From: an uncultured Clostridia bacterium
GTDB taxonomy: Bacteria; Bacillota; Clostridia; TANB77; CAG-508
Length of the DNA: 64,000 nucleotides
Reading direction: 5' to 3'
Assembly (NCBI GenBank): GCA_948896235.1
Contig: CAQUUC010000004.1
Location: 1 to 64,000, forward strand
In this document: positions 9,657-19,301 of the stretch, in pieces
Layout of the letters: each line of letters begins with the position of its first letter
Position numbering within the stretch: the first letter of the stretch is position 1
The notes under the pieces: model-generated
Databases searched by the model: none
The model's input: only the letters and a program-made list of their open reading frames with translations
Told to the model about the DNA's origin: nothing
Made by a program: the position numbers and the translations under genes

Positions 9657-10893
9657 ATGGAAAAAAGAGTAGTTATAACAGGACTTGGAGCAATAACTCC
9701 AATAGGAAAAAATACAAATGAAATGTGGGATGGAATTTTAAAAAAGAAATGTGGAATAGATGAAATAAAACTATTCGAGGCAAGCGATTTTAAAACAAAA
9801 TTTGATGCAGAAGTAAAAGACTATGACCCATTAGAGTATTTTGAACCAAAACAAACAAAACGATTTGATAGAAGTTCTCGGGTTTGCAATAATTGCAGCA
9901 AGGGAAGCTCTTAAAGACTCTGGAATAAGTGAAGAAAATACAAACTTTGAAAGAGTAGGAGTATTTGTTAGTTCAGGAATAGGTGGATTAACTACAATAC
10001 AAGAACAATGTGAAACAAATTATATAAAAGGACATAATAGGGTTTCACCTATGTTTATACCTATGGGAATTGCTAATATGCCAGCAGGAAACATTGCAAT
10101 AGAAATAGGAGCAAAAGGAGAATCTATTTCTATAGTTACAGCATGTGCTTCTTCAACACATGCAATAGGAGAAGCATATAGAAACATAAAAGATGGATAT
10201 GAAGACGTTATATTTGCCGGTGGAGCAGAAGCTGCAATTTGTGCTGTAGGAATGGCAGGATTTGAAAATATGAAAGCCCTAACACATGCGGATACAAAAG
10301 AAAGAGCAAGCATACCTTTTGATAAAGAAAGAAGCGGATTTGTTATGGGTGAAGGTGCAGGAATTATTGTACTAGAAGAGCTAGAACACGCAAAAAAAAG
10401 AGGAGCGAAGATATATGCAGAAGTAATAGGATATGGGGCAACCACAGATGCATATCATATTACTTCACCTGATCCAGAAGGAGTAGGAGCAACAAAAGCA
10501 ATTTTAAGAGCAATAGAAGATGCCAATATAAAACCAGAAGATATAGACTATATAAATGCACACGGAACCTCTACACATTTAAACGATTCTACAGAAACAA
10601 TAGCTATAAAAAATGCACTAAAAGAAGCAGCAAATAAGGTAATGGTAAGCTCAACTAAAGGAAATACAGGGCATTTATTAGGAGCAGCAGGAGCAGTAGA
10701 AGCAATAATATGTACAAAGGCAATTATAGAAGGAAAAGTTCCACCAACTATCAATTATAAAGTAAAAGACGAAGAATGTGATTTAGACATAGTACCAAAT
10801 GAGATAAGAGATGCAAAATTAAATATTGTTATGTCTAACTCTCTAGGTTTTGGAGGACACAATGCAAGCATTATTATTAGGAGGTTTGAATAA
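9657..10893 (+). CDS. fabF: 3-oxoacyl-ACP synthase II, with one CGGG frame break
   Basis: FabF condenses malonyl-ACP with acyl-ACP. Start ATG 9657 is chosen because AAGGAG lies 8 bases upstream; ATG 9651 is too close. The catalytic Cys is in VTACASSTHA, the two His in HGTSTHLND and GNTGHLLGAAG. After FDRSS the frame breaks at CGGG (9879-9882), which must be one residue before FAIIAAREAL. The site falls in a well-conserved helix where families show Q or R more often than G, so this is one of the few sites where the inserted residue is not obviously glycine. Reconstructed length about 411 residues, normal for FabF. Confidence 0.93.
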
Positions 10894-11337
10894 ATGGAAT
10901 ACGAAAAAATAAAACAATTAATGGAAGATATGGGAAATTCAAAATTAACAGCTATAGATATAGACTTTGCAGATGGTACGAAAATCAGTATGAAAAAAGA
11001 ACAAAAACAAGAAATAATACACGCAAATTCTACTTTAGCACCAATTATTAATGAACAAAATGTAGTTACTATGGAAAATATTGAAAAACAAGAACAAACT
11101 AATGGAAATATTGTAAAATCACCAATGGTAGGTACATTTTATATTAAACCATCTCCAACCTCTAATCCATATGTAGAAATTGGAAAAGAAGTTAAAAAAG
11201 GAGATACACTTTGTATAGTAGAAGCAATGAAACTAATGAATGAAATAGAAAGTGAATTTTCTGGAAAAGTTACAAAGATTTTAGTAAAAGACGGAGAGCC
11301 AGTTGAATATGGTACACCATTATTTGTAATAGAATAA
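10894..11337 (+). CDS. accB: biotin carboxyl carrier protein of acetyl-CoA carboxylase
   Basis: 147 residues. The C-terminal biotinyl domain has KSPMVGTFY and the biotinylation site EAMKLMNEIESE. An N-terminal helical domain and a flexible linker precede it. It starts directly after the fabF stop. In related genomes fabZ follows at once; here a small antisense cassette separates them. Confidence 0.96.
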   Translation: MEYEKIKQLMEDMGNSKLTAIDIDFADGTKISMKKEQKQEIIHANSTLAPIINEQNVVTMENIEKQEQTNGNIVKSPMVGTFYIKPSPTSNPYVEIGKEVKKGDTLCIVEAMKLMNEIESEFSGKVTKILVKDGEPVEYGTPLFVIE

Positions 11338-11340
11338 TGA

Positions 11341-11356
11341 GGCAACCGAGGTTGCC
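11341..11356 (-). terminator. hairpin behind the 11367 cassette
   Basis: GGCAACCGAGGTTGCC forms a tight GC-rich hairpin 10 bases past the stop of the minus-strand cassette gene. It has only a short T-rich tail on the minus side, and on the plus strand it lies directly after accB. Confidence 0.55.
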
Positions 11357-11366
11357 CCAAATGGAA

Positions 11367-11669
11367 CTATCCGAGGATAATTTTAGCCGTGTTGTCCTCC
11401 AAGAAATGTTTGATGTCTACAAAGGTACAGCAGGAATAGGAATAGATACCCTCATCCAAAAAATCTTTTACCCAACTGTCATAAGAGGCATCAAAATCCT
11501 TGATGGTAAACTCCTCAGGCAAGTAAAACCGACCATCGCTGATGTGACTTATAGCTTCTGTTAAAATACTTTGAGCTATTTTTCCACATTCAGCATTAGG
11601 ATTGTCTTGCTTAAGGTAATGCCCAGCACTACATAAATCGAATTCAAAATCATAATTTTCCATAAACAA
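11367..11669 (-). CDS. solitary hypothetical protein (higher-GC cassette) antisense within the FASII operon
   Basis: 100 residues, acidic, no signal or membrane helix, no family recognised. The gene has an AAAGGAG ribosome-binding site, a TATAAT-like box ~45 bases upstream and a hairpin at its end, so it looks like a complete expression unit. Its codon use differs from neighbours (more G/C third positions), and it contains CGG in frame at 11531-11529 (GGT CGG TTT) with the frame continuing normally. It sits opposite in direction between accB and fabZ. Confidence 0.65.
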   Translation of the reverse strand: MFMENYDFEFDLCSAGHYLKQDNPNAECGKIAQSILTEAISHISDGRFYLPEEFTIKDFDASYDSWVKDFLDEGIYSYSCCTFVDIKHFLEDNTAKIILG

Positions 11670-11783
11670 GCTCCTTTCTACAACGCTTTATTGCGAAACA
11701 ACTATATTATAGCACAATTTTATGCAAAATACAAAACAATGTCGAGTTTATTGATACTTATTAAAAAGAAAAGAGGTTAAATC

Positions 11784-12206
11784 ATGTTAAATAAAGAACA
11801 AATAAAAGAAATAATTCCACAAAGAGAACCATTTTTGATGATAGATGAAGTAGAGGAATTTATACCAGGAGAAAGTGCTATAGCATATAAAAACGTAAAT
11901 GAAGAAGAGTGGTATTTTAAAGGACATTTTCCAGGAAACCCTATAATGCCAGGAGTATTAATTACAGAAAGTTTAGCACAAACAGGAGCAGTTGCAATTT
12001 TATCTATGGAAGAAAACAAAGGAAAAAATGCTTTATTTGGTGGAATCGATAAAATGAAATTTAAAAAAATGGTAGTTCCAGGAAATAGACTTAAACTAGA
12101 AGTAAAAATAATAAAAAGAAAAGGACCAATAGGGGTAGGAGAGGCTATAGCAACAGTAGATGGTTGTGTTGCAGCTAAAGGAGAGTTAACTTTTGCAGTA
12201 GTGTGA
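11784..12206 (+). CDS. fabZ: 3-hydroxyacyl-ACP dehydratase
   Basis: 140 residues, hot-dog fold. The catalytic His and Glu are in GHFPGNPIMPGVLITESLAQ. It dehydrates beta-hydroxyacyl-ACP. Preceded by AGAGG. It belongs to the same cluster as fabF/accB although the cassette now separates them, so it may rely on read-through or on a promoter in the 11670-11780 gap (TATTATAGCACAAT is AT-rich but not convincing on this strand). Confidence 0.96.
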   Translation: MLNKEQIKEIIPQREPFLMIDEVEEFIPGESAIAYKNVNEEEWYFKGHFPGNPIMPGVLITESLAQTGAVAILSMEENKGKNALFGGIDKMKFKKMVVPGNRLKLEVKIIKRKGPIGVGEAIATVDGCVAAKGELTFAVV

Positions 12207-12244
12207 TGTGTATGAAAAGAAGTTTATATTTGGTTATGTACAAT

Positions 12245-12280
12245 AATAAAAAGGAGGACCGTTTCTTGCCCTCCTTTCAG
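12245..12280 (-). terminator. terminator of the 12288 small membrane gene
   Basis: On the minus strand AAAGGAGGGC, loop, GGTCCTCCTTTTTA forms a hairpin with a T tail. Confidence 0.75.
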
Positions 12281-12287
12281 ATGAAAA

Positions 12288-12419
12288 TTAGTTGTTTTCA
12301 TCTTTGACTTGCTTATTTTCTTCATCCCTGGAATGCCGACCTGACAGCAAGAAACAAGAAAAAAATACAGCAAGAATAATTATTACAACTAAAATTAAAG
12401 CAATAATAATTACTTTCAT
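12288..12419 (-). CDS. 43-residue single-span membrane peptide (cassette)
   Basis: The protein starts MKVIIIALILVVIIILAVFF, a continuous transmembrane helix, followed by a charged tail with LSGRHSRDEEN. GGAGGAT lies upstream of the ATG and a terminator follows. Codon CGG at 12338-12336 is in frame (GGT CGG CAT) and is read as sense. It lies antisense between fabZ and accC. No family recognised; size and topology recall small membrane regulators or toxin-like peptides, but nothing proves either. Confidence 0.6.
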   Translation of the reverse strand: MKVIIIALILVVIIILAVFFSCFLLSGRHSRDEENKQVKDENN

Positions 12420-12497
12420 AAGAGGGATCCTCCATCCATATAATAAATATGTAAACTTATTATATCACAATACAAGGAAAAAAGAAAGGAAAAAATC

Positions 12498-13862
12498 ATG
12501 AATAAAATATTAATTGCAAATCGTGGAGAAATTGCAGTCCGTATAATTAGAGCCTGTAAAGAAATGAATATAAAAACAGTTGCAGTATATTCCCAAGCAG
12601 ATAAAGATGCACTTCATACACGTCTTGCAGATGAAGCAATATGTATAGGACCAGCATCATCAAAAAAAAGTTACTTAAACATACAAAACATAATTGAAGC
12701 AGCATACATAACAGGAGCAGATAGTATTCATCCAGGTTTTGGATTTTTATCTGAAAATGCAGAATTTGCAAAAATATGTGAAGAATCTAATATTAAATTT
12801 ATAGGTCCAAGCTCAAAAGTAATAAACTTGTTAGGAAATAAATCAAATAGCAAAGAACTTATGAAAGAAGCAGGAGTTCCAGTTATACCTGGCTCAGACG
12901 GAAGTGTAAAAGGATTAAAAGATGCAGCTGACGTTTGTGAAAAAATAGGTTATCCTGTTATGCTGAAAGCAGCAGCAGGTGGTGGTGGAAAAGGAATTAG
13001 AATAGTAAATAATAGTAATGAGTTAGAAATAAACTATAATATTGTAAAACAAGAAGCGAAAAACTCATTTAATGATGACGAAATTTACATAGAAAAATTT
13101 ATAAAAAATCCAAGACACGTAGAAATTCAAATATTAGCTGATGAACATAAAAATATTGTACATTTAGGGGAAAGAGACTGTACAATTCAAAGAAACCACC
13201 AAAAAATAATAGAAGAAACACCATCAACTGCAATTGATGACAAATTAAGAAACAAAATGGGAAAAGCAGCTATAAAAGCAGCAGAAATAGCAGGATATAC
13301 AAGTTGTGGTACAGTAGAATTTCTAGTAGATAGTGATAAAAACTTCTACTTTATGGAAATGAATACAAGAATACAAGTAGAGCATCCTATAACTGAAATG
13401 AGAACAGGTATAGATATTGTAAAAGCACAAATAAAAATTGCAGCAGGAGAGGAATTGAAATTTAAACAAAAGGATATTAAGTTTAATGGTCATTCAATAG
13501 AATGTAGAATAAATGCTGAAAATCCTATGAAAAATTTTATGCCAAGTCCTGGAAAAATTAATGAAATCAACCTTCCAGGAGGAAATGGAATACGAGTAGA
13601 TACTGCAATATATAATGGTTATACCATACCACCAAATTATGATTCAATGATTGCAAAAATAATAACACATGGAACTACTAGAAACGAAGCAATAGCAAAA
13701 ATGAAAAGAGCCTTAGAAGAATTAGTAGTAGATGGAATAAACACAAATAGAGATTTCCTTTTTCATATAATAAGAAATCCAGATTTCATTAGGGGAAACT
13801 TTGATACTTCTTTTATTGAAAAAGACATACTAAAAACTCCAAACCAAAAGAAAGAGGACTAG
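12498..13862 (+). CDS. accC: acetyl-CoA carboxylase, biotin carboxylase subunit
   Basis: 454 residues. N-terminal LIANRGEIAVRIIRACKEM, the ATP-grasp glycine loop AAAGGGGKGIR, the HPGFGFLSEN motif and the EMNTRIQVEHPITEM active-site block are all intact. It carboxylates biotin on AccB with ATP and bicarbonate. GGAAAAAAGAAAGGA precedes the ATG. accD begins 4 bases after the stop region. No CGG codon in the gene. Confidence 0.97.
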   Translation: MNKILIANRGEIAVRIIRACKEMNIKTVAVYSQADKDALHTRLADEAICIGPASSKKSYLNIQNIIEAAYITGADSIHPGFGFLSENAEFAKICEESNIKFIGPSSKVINLLGNKSNSKELMKEAGVPVIPGSDGSVKGLKDAADVCEKIGYPVMLKAAAGGGGKGIRIVNNSNELEINYNIVKQEAKNSFNDDEIYIEKFIKNPRHVEIQILADEHKNIVHLGERDCTIQRNHQKIIEETPSTAIDDKLRNKMGKAAIKAAEIAGYTSCGTVEFLVDSDKNFYFMEMNTRIQVEHPITEMRTGIDIVKAQIKIAAGEELKFKQKDIKFNGHSIECRINAENPMKNFMPSPGKINEINLPGGNGIRVDTAIYNGYTIPPNYDSMIAKIITHGTTRNEAIAKMKRALEELVVDGINTNRDFLFHIIRNPDFIRGNFDTSFIEKDILKTPNQKKED

Positions 13863-13865
13863 AAA

Positions 13866-14705
13866 ATGATTGTTGATAAAATAAAAAAAAGAGAAGTTAC
13901 AAATGTTAAAAATAAAAAATCTAAAGTAGATATACCAATAGGTAAGTGGGTAAAATGCGAGGGTTGTAAAGAAATTATATATAAAGAAAAAGTTAGAGAA
14001 AATCTAAATATTTGTCCAAATTGTGGACATTATTTTAGAATGCATATTGGAAAAAGAATAGAATTAGTTATAGATAATGGAACATATGAGAGATTTAATA
14101 TAAATATTGACACAACAAACCCATTAAACTTAGAAGAATATCCCAAAAAATTGAAATCATTAAGGGAAAAAACAGGACTTGAAGAAGCTGTTAGCTGTGG
14201 TACAGGAAATATAAAGGGAGAAAAAGTTGTAATATGCATAATGGATAGCGGATTTTTAATGGGAAGTATGGGGATTGTAGTAGGAGAAAAAATAACTTAT
14301 GCTATTGAACAGGCAATAAAACTAAAATTGCCACTTATTATATTTTGCGTATCAGGTGGTGCAAGAATGCAAGAAGGTATTATATCCCTAATGCAAATGG
14401 CAAAAGTATCAGCAGCACTTACAAAATTAGAGGAAGCAGGTTTACTTTATATATCTGTATTAACAGATCCTACATATGGAGGGGTTACAGCATCATTTGC
14501 AAGTTTAGGAGATATAATTTTAGCAGAACCAAAAGCTATGATAGGTTTTGCAGGGCCAAGAGTTATAGAACAAACTATAAAACAAGAATTGCCAGTTGGA
14601 TTTCAAACAGCAGAATTTTTATTAGAACATGGATTTATAGATAAAATAGTTGAAAGAAAAGATATGAAAGATATGCTATATAAGCTGATACAGTATCATA
14701 AATAG
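13866..14705 (+). CDS. accD: acetyl-CoA carboxylase carboxyltransferase subunit beta
   Basis: 279 residues. The N-terminal zinc ribbon has CEGCKE and CPNCGHYF; the crotonase-fold core has GGARMQEG and DPTYGGVTASFA. With AccA it transfers the carboxyl group from biotin to acetyl-CoA. Closely spaced after accC and 12 bases before accA, so co-translated. Confidence 0.96.
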   Translation: MIVDKIKKREVTNVKNKKSKVDIPIGKWVKCEGCKEIIYKEKVRENLNICPNCGHYFRMHIGKRIELVIDNGTYERFNINIDTTNPLNLEEYPKKLKSLREKTGLEEAVSCGTGNIKGEKVVICIMDSGFLMGSMGIVVGEKITYAIEQAIKLKLPLIIFCVSGGARMQEGIISLMQMAKVSAALTKLEEAGLLYISVLTDPTYGGVTASFASLGDIILAEPKAMIGFAGPRVIEQTIKQELPVGFQTAEFLLEHGFIDKIVERKDMKDMLYKLIQYHK

Positions 14706-14717
14706 GAGGTGTTAAAT

Positions 14718-15522
<805 letters not shown>

Positions 15523-15524
15523 AA

Positions 15525-16298
15525 ATGTTATTGAAAGATAAAAAAATATTAATTATGGGAATAAGAAACAAGTGGAGTATAGCTTTTGGAATTGCTAAAT
15601 CTGCTTATGAAAATGGAGCAAAACTAATTTTTACATATATGGGAGAAGAAAATAAAGATAAAATAGAAGAATTAATTAAAGAATTTAAAGGAAGTAGAGC
15701 ATATGTATTAAATGGGGCATCAGAAGATGAATTAGTAAAAGAAACCTTTACCAAAATAAAAGAAGAAAATGGGAAAATAGATGGAATTGTTCATGCAGTT
15801 GCACATGCAAATACAGAAGATTTACACAATGATTTTGTATATACATCAAAAGAAGGATATTCACATGCTGTTGATGTAAGTGCATATTCATTTGTACTTG
15901 CTACAAGAATGGCAAAAGAATTAGATATGTTAAATGAACAAGCAAGCATAGTAACTTTAACATACCACGGTTCTACAAAAGTATTAGAAGGATATAATGT
16001 AATGGGAGTTGCAAAAGCAGCATTAGAAGCAAGTGTTAGATATTTAGCAGAAAATTTGGGAAAAGTTGGTATGAGGGTAAATGCTATTTCAGCAGGACCA
16101 ATAAAAACATTATCTGCAAAAGGAATAAAAGATTTTTCATCTATATTAACAGTAGTAGAAGAAAAATCACCATTACACAGAAATGTAACCACTGAACAAG
16201 TTGGTAATGTTGCAACATTTTTACTAAGCAGTATGGCAGACAGTATAACAGGTCAAGTAATATATGCAGATAGTGGATATAATATAATGGGAGTCTAA
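15525..16298 (+). CDS. fabI: enoyl-ACP reductase (FabI type)
   Basis: 257 residues, divergent short-chain dehydrogenase. MGIRNKWSIAFGIAKS, HAVAHAN, the Tyr-Tyr-Lys pattern around LTYHGSTK...YNVMGVAKAALE, and GPIKTLSAKGI fit FabI. It catalyses the last reduction of each elongation cycle. Many Clostridia use the flavoprotein FabK located near fabD instead; here FabI closes the cluster and no fabK, fabH or acpP is present in the window. Confidence 0.93.
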   Translation: MLLKDKKILIMGIRNKWSIAFGIAKSAYENGAKLIFTYMGEENKDKIEELIKEFKGSRAYVLNGASEDELVKETFTKIKEENGKIDGIVHAVAHANTEDLHNDFVYTSKEGYSHAVDVSAYSFVLATRMAKELDMLNEQASIVTLTYHGSTKVLEGYNVMGVAKAALEASVRYLAENLGKVGMRVNAISAGPIKTLSAKGIKDFSSILTVVEEKSPLHRNVTTEQVGNVATFLLSSMADSITGQVIYADSGYNIMGV

Positions 16299-16382
16299 GG
16301 TAGTCAATGGGGAAGGGGAATTTTGACAACTAACAAACAATTTTTAAGGTTGCCAAAACTCCCCGTCTCAACTGACTACTAA
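16298..16382. repeat. imperfect 32-bp inverted repeat between convergent genes
   Basis: GTAGTCA...GGGGAATTTTGACAAC at the left is mirrored by GGTTGCCAAAACTCCCC...TGACTAC at the right, with a ~17-base AT-rich centre. It fills the whole gap between fabI (plus) and the Rieske oxidoreductase (minus). It could act as a bidirectional terminator, but it lacks a clear T run and is unusually GC-rich for the region, so a small non-coding repeat element is also possible. Confidence 0.6.
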
Positions 16383-17891
16383 TTAATCTAAATTTATTAA
16401 TTCCAAATCCTTTATGCTTGGATCATATAAGCTTTTACCAGTATAGCTAAATCTAGAACCATGGCAGGGACAATCCCAAGTTTTTTCTAAATTATTCCAA
16501 GATAGTTCACAACCAAGATGAGTACAAACTGGTTTTATAGCAAAAAATTTTCCTGCTACATCTCTATAGATACCAACTTTAACACCTTCTACTTCTACAA
16601 TCTTACCTTCATCTCTACCAATTCCATTTAAAGTATCCTTTGGAATTTTAAATTTATCTAAAACTAGTGAATTAGAAACTTGTTTTAACATATTTGTAAA
16701 TTCTGTACCATTTTTAATAGGCTTAAATCTAGTAGATAAAAATATATCTTCATAAGGATTAGATTTACCTAAAATTTTATCTGTAATAATATTAGCTGCT
16801 ACATTTGAAGTAGTCATACCCCATTTTTTAAAACCGTGTTGCAACAAAAACATTTGGCATTACAGTAGAAAATTCACCAATATACGGGATTTTATCAAGT
16901 GAAACACAATCCTGGGTCTGCCACTTAAATAACACCTTGCTATCAGCATAAAGAGCTTTTGCAACGTTCTCTAAGTTAGTATAACAATTTGATAAATCTT
17001 CTTTAGCACCAACCTTGTGCTCTGAACCACCAATTAAAAGAATTTTCTTACCATTATAATTAGCTGTCCTAAAAGAAGTAGTTGGAGCTTTAGTATTAAT
17101 ATACATACCTTCAAAAAGAGGGGAATTAGTCTCTATACCAATAATATAAGATGCTTCTTGGTACATCTTTAAAAAATAAAAACCAGGAACATTAATAATA
17201 GGATAATGGCTAGCAAGCACAACATACTTTGAGCGGACACTATTATTTTTAGTATAAGTGATGTAACCATCAGTAGAACTTTTTATATCATAAACTTTAG
17301 AATCTTCGTAAATTTCGCCCTTATTGTTTAATATACATTTACATAGACCATATACATATTTAAGAGAATTAAATTGTGCTTGGTTTTTAAATTTAATACC
17401 TGCCAAGGCATTGAATGGAACATTTAATTTATCAATATATTCAGCATCAAATCCTAGGGAATTTACAGCCGATACCTCATTCTTTATTTTAATAATTTCA
17501 TCTTCTAAATCAGTATAGATATAATTATCTTTAAACTCAAAATCACAATCAATTTGTTCTTCATCAATAATATTTTTAATATTATAAATAGCTTGTTCAT
17601 TAGCCTCCAAATAACCTTTAGCAAATTCTTTAGAAAAAGTATTAATAAGATAATTATAAAATAATCCATGTTGAGAAGTTATTTTTCCGAGTAGTATTAC
17701 CGAGTTGTATGGTAACCTACTTTATCTTTTTCCAAAACACAAACCTTAAGACCAGCTTTAGCAAGCAGGTAAGCAGTAGAAATACCAGTAATACCAGCAC
17801 CTACAATACAAACATCAACAGATATATCTTTATCAAGTGAACTAAAATTTTTCTTAATATCTTTAGTAGAATCAATCCATAATGAACTCAT
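16383..17891 (-). CDS. FAD-dependent oxidoreductase with C-terminal Rieske [2Fe-2S] domain, three CGGN frame breaks
   Basis: N-terminal FAD motif DVCIVGAGITGISTAYLLAKAG; a DAO-type body; C-terminal Rieske domain with CTHLGCE and CPCHGSRF ligands. The gene is broken at CGGT 17702-17699, CGGA 17689-17686 and CGGT 16836-16833. Counting each as one Gly gives HTTGNTTGKITSQHG and FVATGFKKWGMTTS, both matching the family; the first two sites are only 13 bases apart. Unshifted reading meets TAA immediately after the first CGG. Reconstructed length is about 500 residues, as expected. Physiological substrate unknown. Confidence 0.88.
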
Positions 17892-17970
17892 AAAAAAACC
17901 TCCTATATTTTAGTAGTATTACCAAAAAAGGAGATTTAATGTTAAATATAAAAAATTATTACAATACTTA

Positions 17971-18453
17971 TTACCAATGATAAGTTTCATTTCTAGAAAT
18001 TTTAAAAGCTCTAAATAATTGCTCAAGTAAAAATACACGTATAAGTTGGTGAGGAAAAGTCATTTTGGAAAAACATAAAAGCTCATTTGCCTCCATAAGA
18101 ACAGTATCTGTAAGACCTAAAGTTCCCCCAATAATAAAAGTAATAGTACTGTTAAAATTTAAGCTTATATTTTCAAGCTTTTTAGAAAAGTCTTCTGAAG
18201 AGAGCTCTTTACCTTTTAAATCTAAGCAAATTACATAGGAATCTTTTTTTAGATTTTGTAATATCCTAGTGCATTCTTTTTGCTTAATCTCATTAATAAT
18301 ACTAGAATTTAATTTATTAGGTAATTTTTCGTCAGGTAACTCTATAAAACTTAAATTACAATACTTACTTAAACGTTTAGAATATTCAAATATAGCAGAC
18401 TTTAAATAATCTTCTTTAATTTTACCAACACAAAGAATATTAATATTTAGCAT
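17971..18453 (-). CDS. rlmH: 23S rRNA pseudouridine-1915 N3-methyltransferase
   Basis: 160 residues, SPOUT fold. MLNINILCVGKIKEDYL at the start, FIIGGTLGLTD and the C-terminal LTFPHQLIRVFLLEQLFRA-like segment with NETYHW are diagnostic of RlmH. It methylates m3-pseudouridine 1915 in helix 69. It follows the WalJ-like hydrolase by 8 bases on the minus strand, a common arrangement in Firmicutes. Confidence 0.95.
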   Translation of the reverse strand: MLNINILCVGKIKEDYLKSAIFEYSKRLSKYCNLSFIELPDEKLPNKLNSSIINEIKQKECTRILQNLKKDSYVICLDLKGKELSSEDFSKKLENISLNFNSTITFIIGGTLGLTDTVLMEANELLCFSKMTFPHQLIRVFLLEQLFRAFKISRNETYHW

Positions 18454-18461
18454 AATACCTC

Positions 18462-19277
18462 CTAATTTTTACAACTTACAGGAGAACTAGAGATTTCAAA
18501 AATTTCACTTGGCTGGATTCTGTTTGCAACACTTAAACTAACAGAATCAGTTGAAAAATTATTTATAGCAAGTTCTTCATAGACAGTATGTAAAGCAAGT
18601 TCAGGAAAATTATTTTCCTTTGATAAATGTCCTAAGACTACTTTGTTAAGTCCTGAGTTAATTAAATGAGATATAGTTTGTCCAGCAAGTTTATTAGATA
18701 AATGACCATTTGGACCAGCAATTCTAGTTTTTAAAAGATATGGATATTTAGAACACTTTAAAACTTCAGGGTCATAATTAGCTTCTAAACATAAAAAAGA
18801 AGAACCTTCTAAGTTAGCTATAATATTATTAGTCATATGACCCAAATCTGTCGCAATACTAAACTTGTTTTTATCACATAAAAAACTAAACCCACAAGGA
18901 TTTGCAGCATCATGAGGAATATTGAAAGGATGAATAACAAAATCACCAATTTCAAAATTTTCTTCATTGTTAAAAAAATTTATATTATTATTACTAATTT
19001 TATCTTTTTGTAAAGGCATAGCATCCCAAGTTTTAGAATTTGCAAAAACAGGGATATTAAATTTTTTAGAAATAGTGCCCAAAGATTGAACATGGTCTGA
19101 ATGCTCATGTGTAACTAAAATGGCATCAATATCACTAATATTAACGCCAATAGAATTTAAACCATCTTCAACTTTTTTTGCACTTACACCGGTATCGACT
19201 AATAATTTAACATTGTCACTTTCTATAAATAAACTATTACCAGTACTTCCACTATATAAACTACAAAATTTTAACAT
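18462..19277 (-). CDS. walJ: WalJ/YycJ-type metallo-beta-lactamase-fold hydrolase
   Basis: 271 residues. LYSGSTGNSLFIES at the start, the zinc motif VTHEHSDHVQSLG, later FNIPHDAANPCGF and VVLGHLSKENN match YycJ/WalJ, a predicted 5'-3' exonuclease-like MBL protein often next to rlmH. No walRK genes are nearby in this window. Frame intact. Confidence 0.88.
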   Translation of the reverse strand: MLKFCSLYSGSTGNSLFIESDNVKLLVDTGVSAKKVEDGLNSIGVNISDIDAILVTHEHSDHVQSLGTISKKFNIPVFANSKTWDAMPLQKDKISNNNINFFNNEENFEIGDFVIHPFNIPHDAANPCGFSFLCDKNKFSIATDLGHMTNNIIANLEGSSFLCLEANYDPEVLKCSKYPYLLKTRIAGPNGHLSNKLAGQTISHLINSGLNKVVLGHLSKENNFPELALHTVYEELAINNFSTDSVSLSVANRIQPSEIFEISSSPVSCKN

Positions 19278-19301
19278 AATTAATTATTTCGTCCTTTGCT
19301 A

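Noticed and set aside
11337..11564. Plus-strand 75-codon ORF directly after accB
   Set aside because: It lies antisense to the 11367 cassette gene and runs through its terminator hairpin; no SD.
12292..12501. Plus-strand ORF of 69 codons between fabZ and accC
   Set aside because: No ribosome-binding site and an odd composition; the minus-strand 43-residue membrane peptide with SD and terminator fits better.
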